A stretch of DNA of 64,000 nt from Verrucomicrobiota bacterium. GTDB taxonomy: Bacteria; Verrucomicrobiota; Verrucomicrobiia; Verrucomicrobiales; Akkermansiaceae. The notes under the pieces are model-generated. The model worked only from the letters and a program-made list of their open reading frames with translations, was not told the origin of the DNA and did not search any database. The stretch spans positions 1-64,000 of the forward strand of contig JAFLEH010000026.1 of assembly GCA_017301995.1 (NCBI GenBank). The letters are read 5' to 3'. Shown here in pieces: positions 15,120-24,553 of this stretch (positions are counted from its first letter, which is position 1; each line of letters opens with the position of its first letter). The translations under genes were made by a program, and so were the position numbers.

Positions 15120-17386
15120 GCGTGGGTGACTTCCAGGGTTGCCTGATGGAGCCGGGCATAGGTGCCGCTGGTTTCCATCAATTCCTCGTGGGTGCCGGTT
15201 TCGGTGATCCGCCCGTCTTCCAACACCACCAGCCGGTTGGCCTGGCGGAGGGTGCCGAGCCGGTGGGCGATGGCGATGGTGGTGCGGCCGCGGACGAGGT
15301 TGTCGAGCGCCCGCTGGATCTCGCGCTCGGTCTCGGTGTCCACCGAGGAAGTGGCTTCGTCGAGAATGAGGATCGCGGGGTCGATCAAGAGCGCCCTGGC
15401 GATGCTGATGCGCTGGCGTTCGCCGCCGGATAGCTGTTGGCCGCGTTCGCCGACCATCGAGTCGTAGCCGTCGCTGAGTTTCATGATGAACTCGTGGGCG
15501 CGCGCGGCCTTGGCGGCGGCGATGATTTCGGCGCGGGTGGCCTCGGGTTTGCCGTAGGCGATGTTGTCCGCGATGGTGCCGAAAAACAGATAGGGTTCCT
15601 GTAATACCAAGCCGATGTTTTTCCGATAGTCCTCCACATGCAGGTCGCGCAGGTCGTGGCCGTCCACCAGGATCGCGCCCTCGCTCACGTCGAAAAACCG
15701 GCAGACCAGATTGACCAGCGTGGATTTCCCCGACCCGCTGGGGCCTACCAGGCCGATCATTTCACCCGGTTTGATATCCAGCGAAACTCCGCGGATGATC
15801 TGGCGGGACCCGTGGCGGAATTTCACCTGATTGAATGTCACATGGCCTTCCAAACGGCCCACCCGGCGGGTCCCTTCGGTGACCGGCATGTCCACTTCCA
15901 CATCCAGCACCTCGAAGATCCGGTGCGCGCTGGCCGCGGCCCGCTGCGCGGCGGCGAAGAACCGGCTCATCGACTCCACCCGGCCGTAAAACCGCGTGGT
16001 GTAGGTGACGAAACACGTCAGCACCCCCACTTTGATATCTCCTCTAACCACACAATAGGCCCCGGCCACCCAGATGATCAGCAGCCCCAGATCGGTGAAC
16101 ATCTCGATCATCGGCGTGAAGAACGACCACGTCTTGTTCACCCGGTCGTTGGTCGCATAGACATGCTGGTCGGCTTGTTGGAAACGGGCGATCTCGCGGC
16201 GCTCCTGGGCGAAGGCCTTTACCACCCGCACGCCGGGAATGGTATCCGAGAGCACGCTGGTCATCACGCCCCAGGCGCGGGTGGACGCCGCGAAGCCGCT
16301 GCGCAGATGGCCGCGCACCTGTTTGACCAGCCATCCCACAACCGGCACCGGGCCCAAGGCCGCCACCGCCAGCCACGGGTGGATATTGAACAGGATCACC
16401 GCCGTGAACACGAACTGGAACACGTCGCATACGAAATCGATGAAATTCAGCGAGATAAACAGCGAGATCCGGTCGGTGTCGGTGCCGATCCGCGACATCA
16501 GATCACCGGTGCGTTTTTTATTGAAATAGATAAGTGAAAGCCGCTGCAGATGATCGAACAGGTCCCGGCGCAATCGCGAGGTCACCCGTTCCGCGATCCG
16601 GGCCACCACGAAGGTGCGGCCCCACTTGAGCAGCCACGCCACCACCGCCGCGCCCAACAACACGGCGGCGTAGGGCAAGATCCGGGTTAGATCCAGTCCG
16701 GTGGACGCCGTCTGCATCGGGATCAACACGTCATCCACCAGCTTGCCGGTCACCCATGGCGAGAGCATCGCCGCGCTCGTCGCGGCCACGGTGAGCGCCA
16801 GACCCAACAATCCAAGCTGCGCCCACTGCCTCGAGAACCACAGCAACCGCAACAACGGGCTCCGCCGCGGTTGATCGCTGCCTAGGACGGCGAAGTCCGC
16901 CTCGTCATCGCCCTCCGGCGCGGCGACCGGCGCAACGTCCCCGGGGTGCCCCTGCGGGTCGCGCATTTCATGGAAGCGGGCCAGCAGGGTGTCCGCCTCC
17001 TTGAGACTGCCCGACGTGAAACGGAACACCCGTTCGCCGCGCCCGCCGGTTAGAGCGAGATGCATCGCGCCGGTCGCGCCGATTTCCTCAAGCGTGAGGC
17101 TTTCCACCTCCTCCAGCGGCCACGCCTCAAAGCCGTCGCCGCCATCGGTTTCAACCTCCAGAACCCGGAAGATCCGGCGATCGGTCAGAACCAGCGCTCC
17201 CGGTTCAAACGTCAGATCGGTCCGCAGATCGGTGTGCAGGCGGGCGAGAGAACGTTCCCCCGGCTCCAGTCGCTTGGTGACAAGCGGGAGCACCGGTGGC
17301 GTTTTGGCGGTGAAAAACGGCAGTCGAATGGCTGGGGAGTGGTCTGCGGCGAGTGGAGCGCGTTCCGGGGCGCTTGTAAATAACAT
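15116..17386 (-). CDS. ABC exporter (fused permease-ATPase), cyanophycin-metabolism-associated type
   Basis: A 756-residue half transporter with an unusual N-terminal part. Residues 1-145 form a soluble domain with a beta-rich pattern (RTDLTFEPGALVLTDRRIFRVLEVE). Residues about 190-480 hold six membrane helices of an exporter (SRIGTDTDRISLFISLNF is the usual cytoplasmic loop). The C-terminal ATPase carries a Walker A (GLVGPSGSGKST), the signature LSGGERQRISIARALL and a Walker B (AILILDEATSSVD). It forms an operon with the DUF1854 gene. The substrate is unknown; a link to cyanophycin comes from family context. The upstream cupin gene ends ten bases after the transporter start and may be co-transcribed. 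Confidence 0.9.
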   Translation of the reverse strand: MLFTSAPERAPLAADHSPAIRLPFFTAKTPPVLPLVTKRLEPGERSLARLHTDLRTDLTFEPGALVLTDRRIFRVLEVETDGGDGFEAWPLEEVESLTLEEIGATGAMHLALTGGRGERVFRFTSGSLKEADTLLARFHEMRDPQGHPGDVAPVAAPEGDDEADFAVLGSDQPRRSPLLRLLWFSRQWAQLGLLGLALTVAATSAAMLSPWVTGKLVDDVLIPMQTASTGLDLTRILPYAAVLLGAAVVAWLLKWGRTFVVARIAERVTSRLRRDLFDHLQRLSLIYFNKKRTGDLMSRIGTDTDRISLFISLNFIDFVCDVFQFVFTAVILFNIHPWLAVAALGPVPVVGWLVKQVRGHLRSGFAASTRAWGVMTSVLSDTIPGVRVVKAFAQERREIARFQQADQHVYATNDRVNKTWSFFTPMIEMFTDLGLLIIWVAGAYCVVRGDIKVGVLTCFVTYTTRFYGRVESMSRFFAAAQRAAASAHRIFEVLDVEVDMPVTEGTRRVGRLEGHVTFNQVKFRHGSRQIIRGVSLDIKPGEMIGLVGPSGSGKSTLVNLVCRFFDVSEGAILVDGHDLRDLHVEDYRKNIGLVLQEPYLFFGTIADNIAYGKPEATRAEIIAAAKAARAHEFIMKLSDGYDSMVGERGQQLSGGERQRISIARALLIDPAILILDEATSSVDTETEREIQRALDNLVRGRTTIAIAHRLGTLRQANRLVVLEDGRITETGTHEELMETSGTYARLHQATLEVTHA

Positions 17387-17396
17387 TCCCGGCCCG

Positions 17397-17735
17397 TCAG
17401 GGCGCCCTGATCCCGAAATAGGTGAGAACCAAGTCCTCGGTGCCCGTGTTTTCGATCTCGTGGATCTCGCCGACGGCCACGGCCACGCAGGTGCCGGGTG
17501 TCATCGGGTACTCGGTCCCGTCGATGCGGATCACGCCGTTGCCGGACTCCACCAGGAAGACCTCGCACATGTCCGCGTGACTGTGGGCGGGTGCCAAATG
17601 ACCCGGACCGAAGCGTGATTGCGAGAAATTCGTCAGGTGCGGCAATTCTCCGGCCCGCAGCATGACGCGCTTGAGGATCGCGGGATTGTGAACCACCGGT
17701 TCATCGGGGATTTGGGAGAGATTGAGGATTTTCAT
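17397..17735 (-). CDS. Cupin domain protein
   Basis: A 112-residue single-domain cupin. Metal-binding motif 1 is visible as AHSHADMCEVFLVESGNG (two His, then Glu), and motif 2 as PGTCVAVAVGEIHEIENTG (His near the end). Such small cupins bind a metal ion and act as sugar isomerases, dioxygenases or sensory domains; which applies here cannot be told. It is the first gene of a minus-strand run with the ABC exporter and the DUF1854 gene. Confidence 0.85.
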   Translation of the reverse strand: MKILNLSQIPDEPVVHNPAILKRVMLRAGELPHLTNFSQSRFGPGHLAPAHSHADMCEVFLVESGNGVIRIDGTEYPMTPGTCVAVAVGEIHEIENTGTEDLVLTYFGIRAP

Positions 17736-17874
17736 GGATTGGGTGGTCTTGGGAAGTGTCCGGGGGCATGATCGGCGATTTCTTCCGGAATCCGAAGTCG
17801 AAAAACGAATGCGCCGCGGAATATGGGAATTATCGGCTTGGCAATGCCGGCCGGATCAGGTGCATGCTCGGGGC

Positions 17875-18828
17875 GTGGTCACGTTTGGCACGGTTTTCAT
17901 TTCGGTTCTGCCGGTCTATCTGCTCGTTCTGGCGGGTGTGGTATTCCGGCTCGGCGGGATATTGAAGCCGGAGCACGACGCCGGCATCATGCGGGTGGTG
18001 TATTTCGTGATGCTGCCCTGTTTCATGCTCGACAAGATCCTCGGCGCCGAGGTCCTCCGCAGCGGGCCGACCGTCGCCTGCGCGATGGCGCTGGGCATCG
18101 GGATGATCCTCGGCGGCATGGGGATCGCGTGGGTGGTTTCGAAATGTATCGGGTTGCACCGCGGCACGGGGATGCGGACGTTCACCATCGCCGCCGGGTG
18201 CCAGAATTTCGGGTTTACGGCGGTTCCGGTGTTGGAAATCCTGTGGGGTTCCGGCGCGCTGGCCATGGTGTTCGTCCACAATCTGGGGGTTGAAATCGCG
18301 ATCTGGTCGGTGGGGGTGATGGTGATGAGCGGCGAACGCGGGTTTCCGTGGAAGAAGCTGCTAAACGGCCCGATCCTCGCGGTGACCGTAGGCCTTTTGC
18401 TGGTTCTGCTCGGCCTCGATGTTGCGGTCACCGGACCGGCGCGCAAGGTGATCAGCCAGTTGGGCGTGGGCGCGTTTCCGGTGGCGATCATGATCACCGG
18501 AGCCACGATGGTTAGTCTATCCAACCAGGAACGTCCCACGCTGAAAATCATCCTCGGCTCGCTGCTGGTGCGGCTGTGCCTGGCCCCGGCCATGATCCTC
18601 GCGGTGGCGAAATTCGTGCCGATGGTCCCTGAACTGCGGCAGGTGCTGGTGGTCCAGGCGGCGATGCCCGCGGCGATGACGCCGATCATGCTGGCCCGGC
18701 TCTACGGAGGGCGCCCGGCGATCGCCGTACAAGTCGTCATCGCCACCACCGTGGGCAGCATCGTCACTCTGCCGTGGATCATTTACTGGGGCATCCAGTG
18801 GGTGGGTGTGAAACCGCTGCTGCCCTAA
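17875..18828 (+). CDS. AEC family transporter (auxin efflux carrier type permease)
   Basis: A 317-residue membrane protein with about ten hydrophobic segments in two repeats of five. GTG 17875 is chosen because it yields the usual length and begins directly with the first helix (VVTFGTVFISVLPVYLLVLAG, cut here to its pattern of V/L/F). The longer open frame would overlap the cupin gene head-to-head and adds polar residues. Conserved polar segments such as FVMLPCFMLDKI, GCQNFGFTAVPV and a late QAAMPAAMTPIML match the family. Members export small organic anions or malate-like compounds; the substrate is not predictable. It is followed after 12 bases by an oxidoreductase gene. Confidence 0.85.
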   Translation: MVTFGTVFISVLPVYLLVLAGVVFRLGGILKPEHDAGIMRVVYFVMLPCFMLDKILGAEVLRSGPTVACAMALGIGMILGGMGIAWVVSKCIGLHRGTGMRTFTIAAGCQNFGFTAVPVLEILWGSGALAMVFVHNLGVEIAIWSVGVMVMSGERGFPWKKLLNGPILAVTVGLLLVLLGLDVAVTGPARKVISQLGVGAFPVAIMITGATMVSLSNQERPTLKIILGSLLVRLCLAPAMILAVAKFVPMVPELRQVLVVQAAMPAAMTPIMLARLYGGRPAIAVQVVIATTVGSIVTLPWIIYWGIQWVGVKPLLP

Positions 18829-18840
18829 CCAATCGAGACC

Positions 18841-19857
18841 ATGAAAGCCATCGCCGCCCCGCGTCACCTCCCCGTTTCCGATCCGGACTGCCTGATCGAG
18901 ATCGAAACCCCTATCCCCGATCTCCGCCCGCATGATCTGTTGGTCAGGGTCCGCGCGTTCGCGGTCAATCCGGTGGACACCAAGATCCGCGCTTCGTTAG
19001 GCCCGCAGCCTCTCGTCCAACCGCGGATCCTCGGCTGGGATGCCGCCGGTGTGGTGGTTTCCGCCAGTCCCGAAGCCGGCGGTTTCGCTCCTGGCGACGA
19101 GGTGTTTTACGCGGGCGATCTCACCCGGCCCGGCTGCAACTCGGAGTTTCACGCCGTGGACTCGCGCCTGGTGGCCCACAAGCCGTCAACTTGGTCCTTC
19201 GCCGATGCCGCGGCGCTGCCATTGGTCGGCCTAACCGCATGGGAGCTGCTGTTCGAACGGATGGGCGTGCCGGCCAGCGGCGGAAACCGGACCCTTCTCA
19301 TCATCAACGGCGCGGGCGGAGTCGGATCGGCGCTCATCCCGTTGGCGAAGCTGGCCGGCCTAACCGTCGTTGCCACCGCCTCGCGGCCGGAGACCACCGC
19401 ATGGTGCCGCGCCCTCGGCGCCGACCATGTCATCAGCCACCGCGAGCCGCTGGCCCCGCAGTGCGCGGCGCTCGGCATCCGCGCGTTTCCGCTCATCGCG
19501 AATCTTTACAGTCCCGAAGTCCACTGGCCGGAAACCGCGGTTCTGTTGGAACCCTTCGGCACACTCGGCCTGATTGTGGAACCTCGGGAGGCCCTCCCCA
19601 TCGGCGATCCGCTGAAAGCCAAATGCGCCCGCATCGTCTGGGAATTCATGGCCGCCCGGGCGAAATTCCAAACCGCCGACATGCATGTGCAGGGCCAAAC
19701 CCTCGCCCGCCTGGCCCGGCTCTGCGACGAGGGACGCATCCCGAAACTCGCCACCCGCCACTGCGGCACCCCCTCCCCGGAATCCCTGCGCCAAGCGCAC
19801 GCCGCCATGGAGACCTCCACCGCCCACGGCAAATGGGTGTTCGAATACGCATGCTGA
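18841..19857 (+). CDS. Zinc-binding-type alcohol dehydrogenase / quinone oxidoreductase family protein
   Basis: A 338-residue NAD(P)H-dependent oxidoreductase of the medium-chain family. An N-terminal GroES-like domain (HDLLVRVRAFAVNPVDTKIR, ILGWDAAGVV) is followed by a Rossmann fold with LLIINGAGGVGSALIPLAKL. Structural and catalytic zinc cysteines are absent, as in the quinone oxidoreductase and ZADH branch. It ends 24 bases before a convergent glycosidase gene and probably shares a transcript with the AEC transporter upstream. Confidence 0.9.
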   Translation: MKAIAAPRHLPVSDPDCLIEIETPIPDLRPHDLLVRVRAFAVNPVDTKIRASLGPQPLVQPRILGWDAAGVVVSASPEAGGFAPGDEVFYAGDLTRPGCNSEFHAVDSRLVAHKPSTWSFADAAALPLVGLTAWELLFERMGVPASGGNRTLLIINGAGGVGSALIPLAKLAGLTVVATASRPETTAWCRALGADHVISHREPLAPQCAALGIRAFPLIANLYSPEVHWPETAVLLEPFGTLGLIVEPREALPIGDPLKAKCARIVWEFMAARAKFQTADMHVQGQTLARLARLCDEGRIPKLATRHCGTPSPESLRQAHAAMETSTAHGKWVFEYAC

Positions 19858-19881
19858 CGACCCGCTTCGCGGAACAATCCA

Positions 19882-22800
19882 TCACCGATCGGATTTCTCC
19901 ACTCTCAAATCACGGATGCTGGTGTGGGTCGCGTTGTGCCAATCCGGCATCAGGGGCAGCAGCACCAGCTCGTGTCCTTCCGATAGATCAACCGCGATGT
20001 CAAGGTCCACCGGCGTTCCGTCACGCGGCAGGTTCCACAACTTCATTCGGGCGGAGCGCTGGCTATCTTTTTTGAAGGCACCCAACCGATAGAACGCCGC
20101 CCCGCCCGTCCAAGGCTTCGAACTGGCTTTGGCGGTCAATCGCCAGCGGCCGTTCTCCGGAGCGATGAACGAAAGCCCGGCGATGCGCTGGCCTTCGTTG
20201 CCAGTCCATGGTCCGCGAACGGCCAAGTCGATGCCACCGTCCGCGACAATGGCGGCCGGCTGCCCTCCGGCGTCATGTTCCTTCATCCGCCATGACGTCC
20301 CGTCCCATCGCATTGGCAGGTAATTGCCCACCATCGCGGGGTCGTCGGGCCACACGGCGTCGATCCGCCAGACGGGTCTGCCGGATGCGGTCAGGGGATT
20401 GCCGTCCGCGGATCCCACGCGGGTACCCTCCCAAACCATCGGCAGGGAAACTCCGGTCCGCCCGGTGCCAGCGGCTCCGTCAGTTAGGGAAACCGAGAAG
20501 TCCCTGAAGTGCGCGTGACCACCGGTGAACATGCCATCTATCAGCGGAAGCAGAACGATCTCCTCTCCTGATTTTAGATCAACGAACCTCCCATCCAGCG
20601 GTCTTTCCTCATTGTGGGGGACGACGACGGAACCGATCTTCCCGATGCCGGCGGCGCTCCGTTTCAGAACCAACAGCGTTGTGGAATTCGTCCCGTCCCA
20701 CATCCTGCATCCCAAGGTACCGTGCAGCGCGTAGCCGCCGTCCCGGGGCGCGACGAACACCAGCGCGGCGGTGCGCGGGAAACGCTCGTTTTCCGGACCG
20801 TGCGCGGCGCGCGTGGCGATGGATAGAGTTCCGTCCTTGAGTTGGGCCGAGGGCTGTCCTCCGAAACCGCCCTTGTCCACATTCCAATCGGTGCCCGTCC
20901 ACACCATCGGACGGTAGTTCTCCGGCTTCCGATAGTCCGCAGGCAGCAATTGTTCGAGCTTCCACACCGGCTTGGCGTCGGCGGACACCACGCTGCCCGC
21001 GCTCGAACCCTTGGTTTCGCCTTCCCAGGTCGCGGGAAGGTTCCATGCCGGCGCCTCGCCTTTCACCACGAAACCGGCGTGCCTGCGGTCTAGCGGTTCC
21101 AATTTTGCTAGAAAAACATCCCCGCCCGTCCGGGATTCCGCATGAAGGATGACCGGCCGGCCTGTCTTTGATAGAACAAGCGTCCGCGGCGCGGCGGCGA
21201 TGTTTCCCATGATGTCCTCCGCCAGCATCGGAGCGCCGAAGTCCGGAAGCTTCACCGCCACATCCTGCTTCGATCCGCGGTCGGCATAGGCGATCATCAC
21301 GCCCTTTCCGTTGCGGAGATCCTGGAAGATGGCGAAGTTCGCGCCGGGCGGCCTCACGAATCCCACCTCATCGCTGATGCCGATGTGGTGGTTATAGACA
21401 TTCCACATCGCCACCAGCGGCAGCGGATAGCCATACCAATCCCACAGCAGGGTGCCCGGTCCGCTGTAATCCCAGAAACTCTGCCCGTGATCCTCGTATC
21501 CGGTGTGGAACAGGATGGTCTTCTCCTGTCCGGCGACGGTCATTTCCGCGACCGAGCATGCCTGCGCGTTCGCGCTTTGCGCGGCGGTTAGATCGGTGCA
21601 GGCGATGGGCTCGTCCACCGCGGTGTTGGTGTAGGCCCATCCTTCGTTGAACCAGATCCCAACATGCTTGCCGCCGGCCTCATCCAGGTTCTGGCGCATC
21701 TTCCGGATCCCCTGCGCGTCCGTGAGCCAACCGCCATGATAGTCATGCCAAGAGACAATATCGATGAATTTCAAGCCGCCCGCCTTGAAAAACGCGGCGT
21801 TCACCGGGCTGGGAATGCCATAGACGTTGTTGAGCATGATTCTCGCCCGCGGATCGGTCGCGCGGATCTGGCGGGCGGTACGGATGGTGAATCTGGCATA
21901 TTCGGCGTGGAAGTCGTCCCACTTGTCGAACTCCGGTTCGTTGGAAATCTCGAATACCACCGACCTGCCCTTGAAATGCGCGACCGCGGCTTTCACATAA
22001 GTGTCCCACGCGGTTTCGACCGTTAGATCATCCCACCTCGGGTCATCCGCCCGCCACCGCATGTCGAGCGGAAGCGGCTGGCCGCTGTGCTCCTTGTCCA
22101 TCAGCCCTTCGGGCCAGCCATAGAGCACGACGTGTTGCGAAACGCCATGTTCGGCGGCGAGATCGAACTGTTCGTCATGCCAGTCGAACGGCGCGCCTTT
22201 CCGCGGTTGGAAGTTGTGCCACTTTGTTTCCGGATACCAGCGGGTCCAACCGAAACCGAGCCGCTGGTATTTTTCCAACATCATTTTCCCGCCCGCGAAC
22301 GATCCGCCGAAACGCTCGCGGAAGTCCGGCTTCGTCGCGCGCTTTGGATAGGGGATCGAGGTCAGCGGAAAGTCGGATTTGTCGATCACCGCACCGTTTC
22401 CATCCAACACCGAAAGCCGGGCATAGACCAATCCGCTGGCGACCAGGTTCATCTCCTGCCCGGCCGACCAGGTTTTCCCGGTGGGGATTGTGACTGTCCG
22501 ATCCACAGGCGGAGCGATGGCCTTCACTCCCTCATAGTCGATGAACTGCCAGCGCACCGTCACTTCGCGCGGGCTATTGCCGGGATTGCAAACATGGGCC
22601 ACCATGTTCGCCGTGGCACCCTTTTCGAACGCATTGCCCGCCGCTCCGTTCCAGCCTGGCAGATTCACACATTCCGCAACGCACTCGACCTCCCGGCGGG
22701 GCACGTAGTCCGGAGTACCTTCGTTTCCGGCCGTCACGGTCATGCCATCTATCAGAATCGGCCGGTCGTAGCCGCCGATCTGCACCAAATAGTGCGGGTT

Positions 22801-23235
22801 CGGCCAGAACCCGTCGGCGGGAACGTCGGCGGGCCAGGTGAAGGACACGCGTTTCCACTCGGTGCCGACCTCCGCGCTTTGCTCGGCCTCGCGGGTCCAC
22901 AGGCGCTTGGCCTTGGTGCCCGGTTCGCGCGCGCTCGGCGGCATCTGAACGCCCACCTTCCCGGGTTGCTCTCCTTTGACCCAAAACGAGACGGTCATCG
23001 GCTCGCCGCGATCGGCCACAAAGGGTGCGCTCATCACGTTGCCTTTGGCGATCCGCAGTGCGTGTTCGCCGGATTTCCCGTCTTTGACCAGGGTATGGTT
23101 GGCCGGGACGATCTGGTGCCAGTAGAGCAAACCTCCCTCGAAAGATCCGTTGCGCAACCGATTCTCAGCCGCGCCCGCACCCGGAACCGTGCAGAAAACC
23201 AGCACCAGACCAACAACATGTCCGCGAGCAATCAT
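19882..23235 (-). CDS. Large secreted glycoside hydrolase (clan A-like TIM barrel)
   Basis: A 1117-residue exported protein. The start at 23235 gives a signal peptide (MIARGHVVGLVLVFCTVPG...AGA); the open frame extends 138 codons further but overlaps the divergent transporter gene. An N-terminal carbohydrate-binding-like sandwich (NGSFEGGLLYWHQIVPANHT) comes first. A TIM barrel around residues 260-560 has VFEISNEPEFDKWD with the acid/base Glu after Asn and IWFNEGWAYT with the likely nucleophile Glu, as in GH5/GH39-type enzymes. The rest is repeated beta domains (LPADYRKPENYRPMVWTGT and WPDDPAMVGNYLPMRWDGT are parallel copies). The substrate is unknown. Confidence 0.78.
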   Translation of the reverse strand: MIARGHVVGLVLVFCTVPGAGAAENRLRNGSFEGGLLYWHQIVPANHTLVKDGKSGEHALRIAKGNVMSAPFVADRGEPMTVSFWVKGEQPGKVGVQMPPSAREPGTKAKRLWTREAEQSAEVGTEWKRVSFTWPADVPADGFWPNPHYLVQIGGYDRPILIDGMTVTAGNEGTPDYVPRREVECVAECVNLPGWNGAAGNAFEKGATANMVAHVCNPGNSPREVTVRWQFIDYEGVKAIAPPVDRTVTIPTGKTWSAGQEMNLVASGLVYARLSVLDGNGAVIDKSDFPLTSIPYPKRATKPDFRERFGGSFAGGKMMLEKYQRLGFGWTRWYPETKWHNFQPRKGAPFDWHDEQFDLAAEHGVSQHVVLYGWPEGLMDKEHSGQPLPLDMRWRADDPRWDDLTVETAWDTYVKAAVAHFKGRSVVFEISNEPEFDKWDDFHAEYARFTIRTARQIRATDPRARIMLNNVYGIPSPVNAAFFKAGGLKFIDIVSWHDYHGGWLTDAQGIRKMRQNLDEAGGKHVGIWFNEGWAYTNTAVDEPIACTDLTAAQSANAQACSVAEMTVAGQEKTILFHTGYEDHGQSFWDYSGPGTLLWDWYGYPLPLVAMWNVYNHHIGISDEVGFVRPPGANFAIFQDLRNGKGVMIAYADRGSKQDVAVKLPDFGAPMLAEDIMGNIAAAPRTLVLSKTGRPVILHAESRTGGDVFLAKLEPLDRRHAGFVVKGEAPAWNLPATWEGETKGSSAGSVVSADAKPVWKLEQLLPADYRKPENYRPMVWTGTDWNVDKGGFGGQPSAQLKDGTLSIATRAAHGPENERFPRTAALVFVAPRDGGYALHGTLGCRMWDGTNSTTLLVLKRSAAGIGKIGSVVVPHNEERPLDGRFVDLKSGEEIVLLPLIDGMFTGGHAHFRDFSVSLTDGAAGTGRTGVSLPMVWEGTRVGSADGNPLTASGRPVWRIDAVWPDDPAMVGNYLPMRWDGTSWRMKEHDAGGQPAAIVADGGIDLAVRGPWTGNEGQRIAGLSFIAPENGRWRLTAKASSKPWTGGAAFYRLGAFKKDSQRSARMKLWNLPRDGTPVDLDIAVDLSEGHELVLLPLMPDWHNATHTSIRDLRVEKSDR

Positions 23236-23377
23236 CGGAATCCATACGACCGCATCGAACGCATGCTTGCAAGCATTGGCGGCGTCAGGCACAGGCGAAA
23301 GCCATTCCACGTTGACAAGATCGCGGAAAAGCCTGGATCCGAGAATTGGGTTGCGCCGAACGGCAAGATCCGCTAGC

Positions 23378-24553
23378 ATGACCGCCGGAATGCCCGACAG
23401 ATTGAAACTCCCCGGTCCGAAAGCGGGACGCTGGCTGATTTTGATCGGCTCGCTGGTGCTATTGGTGGCGGGTCTCAAGGCGGCGGCGGGATTCTTCCTG
23501 CCCATTCTGCTGGCGTTCTTCGTGGCGACGGTCAGCTTGCCGATCACCACTTTCCTGACCAGGCGGAGATTCCCCCGCTCGCTCGCGGTGCTGGTCACCG
23601 TGCTGGTGGATTTCAGTTTCATCGTCGCCCTGCTGCTGTTGGGATCCACGCTGGTGGACGATCTTCAGGACAAGTGGAACACACGATACGCCGCCGAGGT
23701 TTCCAACCGCGTGCAGTCGGAATCCACCTCGCTCGCGAAAACCCTCGAATCCTGGGGCGTCAAGGACGCGCGGGAGAAAATCAACACCGCCGTCCAGCGG
23801 AATCTGGAAAACCTCCAGAACATCCGCTTCGAGCGGGTGTGGGACCTCGGCACAGGATTGTTAGGAAGGGTGGTCGGTTTCTTCGGCGGATTCCTGGTGG
23901 TGCTGATTCTCACGATTTTCATGCTGTTGGAGGCGGACATGTTCGGCCGCAGGCTCGACGCCGTCAGCCAGGCGCGCGGGCCCAACATCGCGCGGCTTCT
24001 CAACGCCACCAAAGACATCCAGCGCTATCTCGCGATCAAAACCGTCATCAGCCTGGCCACCGGCATCCTCGCCGGCTTCCTGTGCTGGCTGGCGGGATTG
24101 GATTTCTTCATCCTCTGGGGCATTCTGGCCTACGCTCTCAACTACATCCCGGTGATCGGTTCCATCGTCGCGGGCGTGCCTCCCACCATCCTCGCCCTCA
24201 TCACCTCGGGCGTCCCCAGCGCGGCCATCGTCGCCGGCGGGTATCTGCTCATCAACAACGTGCTCGGCAATTTCCTCGAACCGCTTCTCGTCGGACGCCG
24301 CTTCGGCATTTCCACCCTCGTCATCGTCGTCGCGGTGATGTTCTGGGGCTGGGTCTGGGGGCCGCTCGGCATGCTCATGGCCGTGCCCATCACCATGATG
24401 CTCAAGGTGGTGATGGAAGGCAGCGACGAATTCCGCTGGATCGCCGTCGCCATATCCGCCGACCACACCCCGGACAAAATCCACAAGGAGTTGTTGGAAA
24501 CCGTGCCAAAGCCGGAGGAAGTTACGGTTACGGATTCGACACCCGCAACCTGA
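23378..24553 (+). CDS. AI-2E family transporter (PerM-like permease)
   Basis: A 391-residue membrane protein from ATG 23378. Two helices at the N-terminus (WLILIGSLVLLVAGLKAAAGF, LLAFFVATVSLPI) are followed by a third, a soluble stretch of about 100 residues, then four or five helices. The late conserved segment LNYIPVIGSIVAGVPPTILAL and FLEPLLVGRRFGIS...WGPLGMLMAVPI are hallmarks of the family. Members have been tied to autoinducer-2 export, Na+/H+ exchange or amino-acid export, so the substrate is open. Its end overlaps the convergent subtilase gene by 26 bases. Confidence 0.92.
   Translation: MTAGMPDRLKLPGPKAGRWLILIGSLVLLVAGLKAAAGFFLPILLAFFVATVSLPITTFLTRRRFPRSLAVLVTVLVDFSFIVALLLLGSTLVDDLQDKWNTRYAAEVSNRVQSESTSLAKTLESWGVKDAREKINTAVQRNLENLQNIRFERVWDLGTGLLGRVVGFFGGFLVVLILTIFMLLEADMFGRRLDAVSQARGPNIARLLNATKDIQRYLAIKTVISLATGILAGFLCWLAGLDFFILWGILAYALNYIPVIGSIVAGVPPTILALITSGVPSAAIVAGGYLLINNVLGNFLEPLLVGRRFGISTLVIVVAVMFWGWVWGPLGMLMAVPITMMLKVVMEGSDEFRWIAVAISADHTPDKIHKELLETVPKPEEVTVTDSTPAT

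Noticed and set aside
20500..20880. Small frames on both strands inside the glycosidase
   Set aside because: All lie inside a gene with good coding character and show no start signals.
22087..23376. 429-residue plus-strand frame opposite the large glycosidase
   Set aside because: Overlaps a gene with recognisable catalytic motifs and has no family character.
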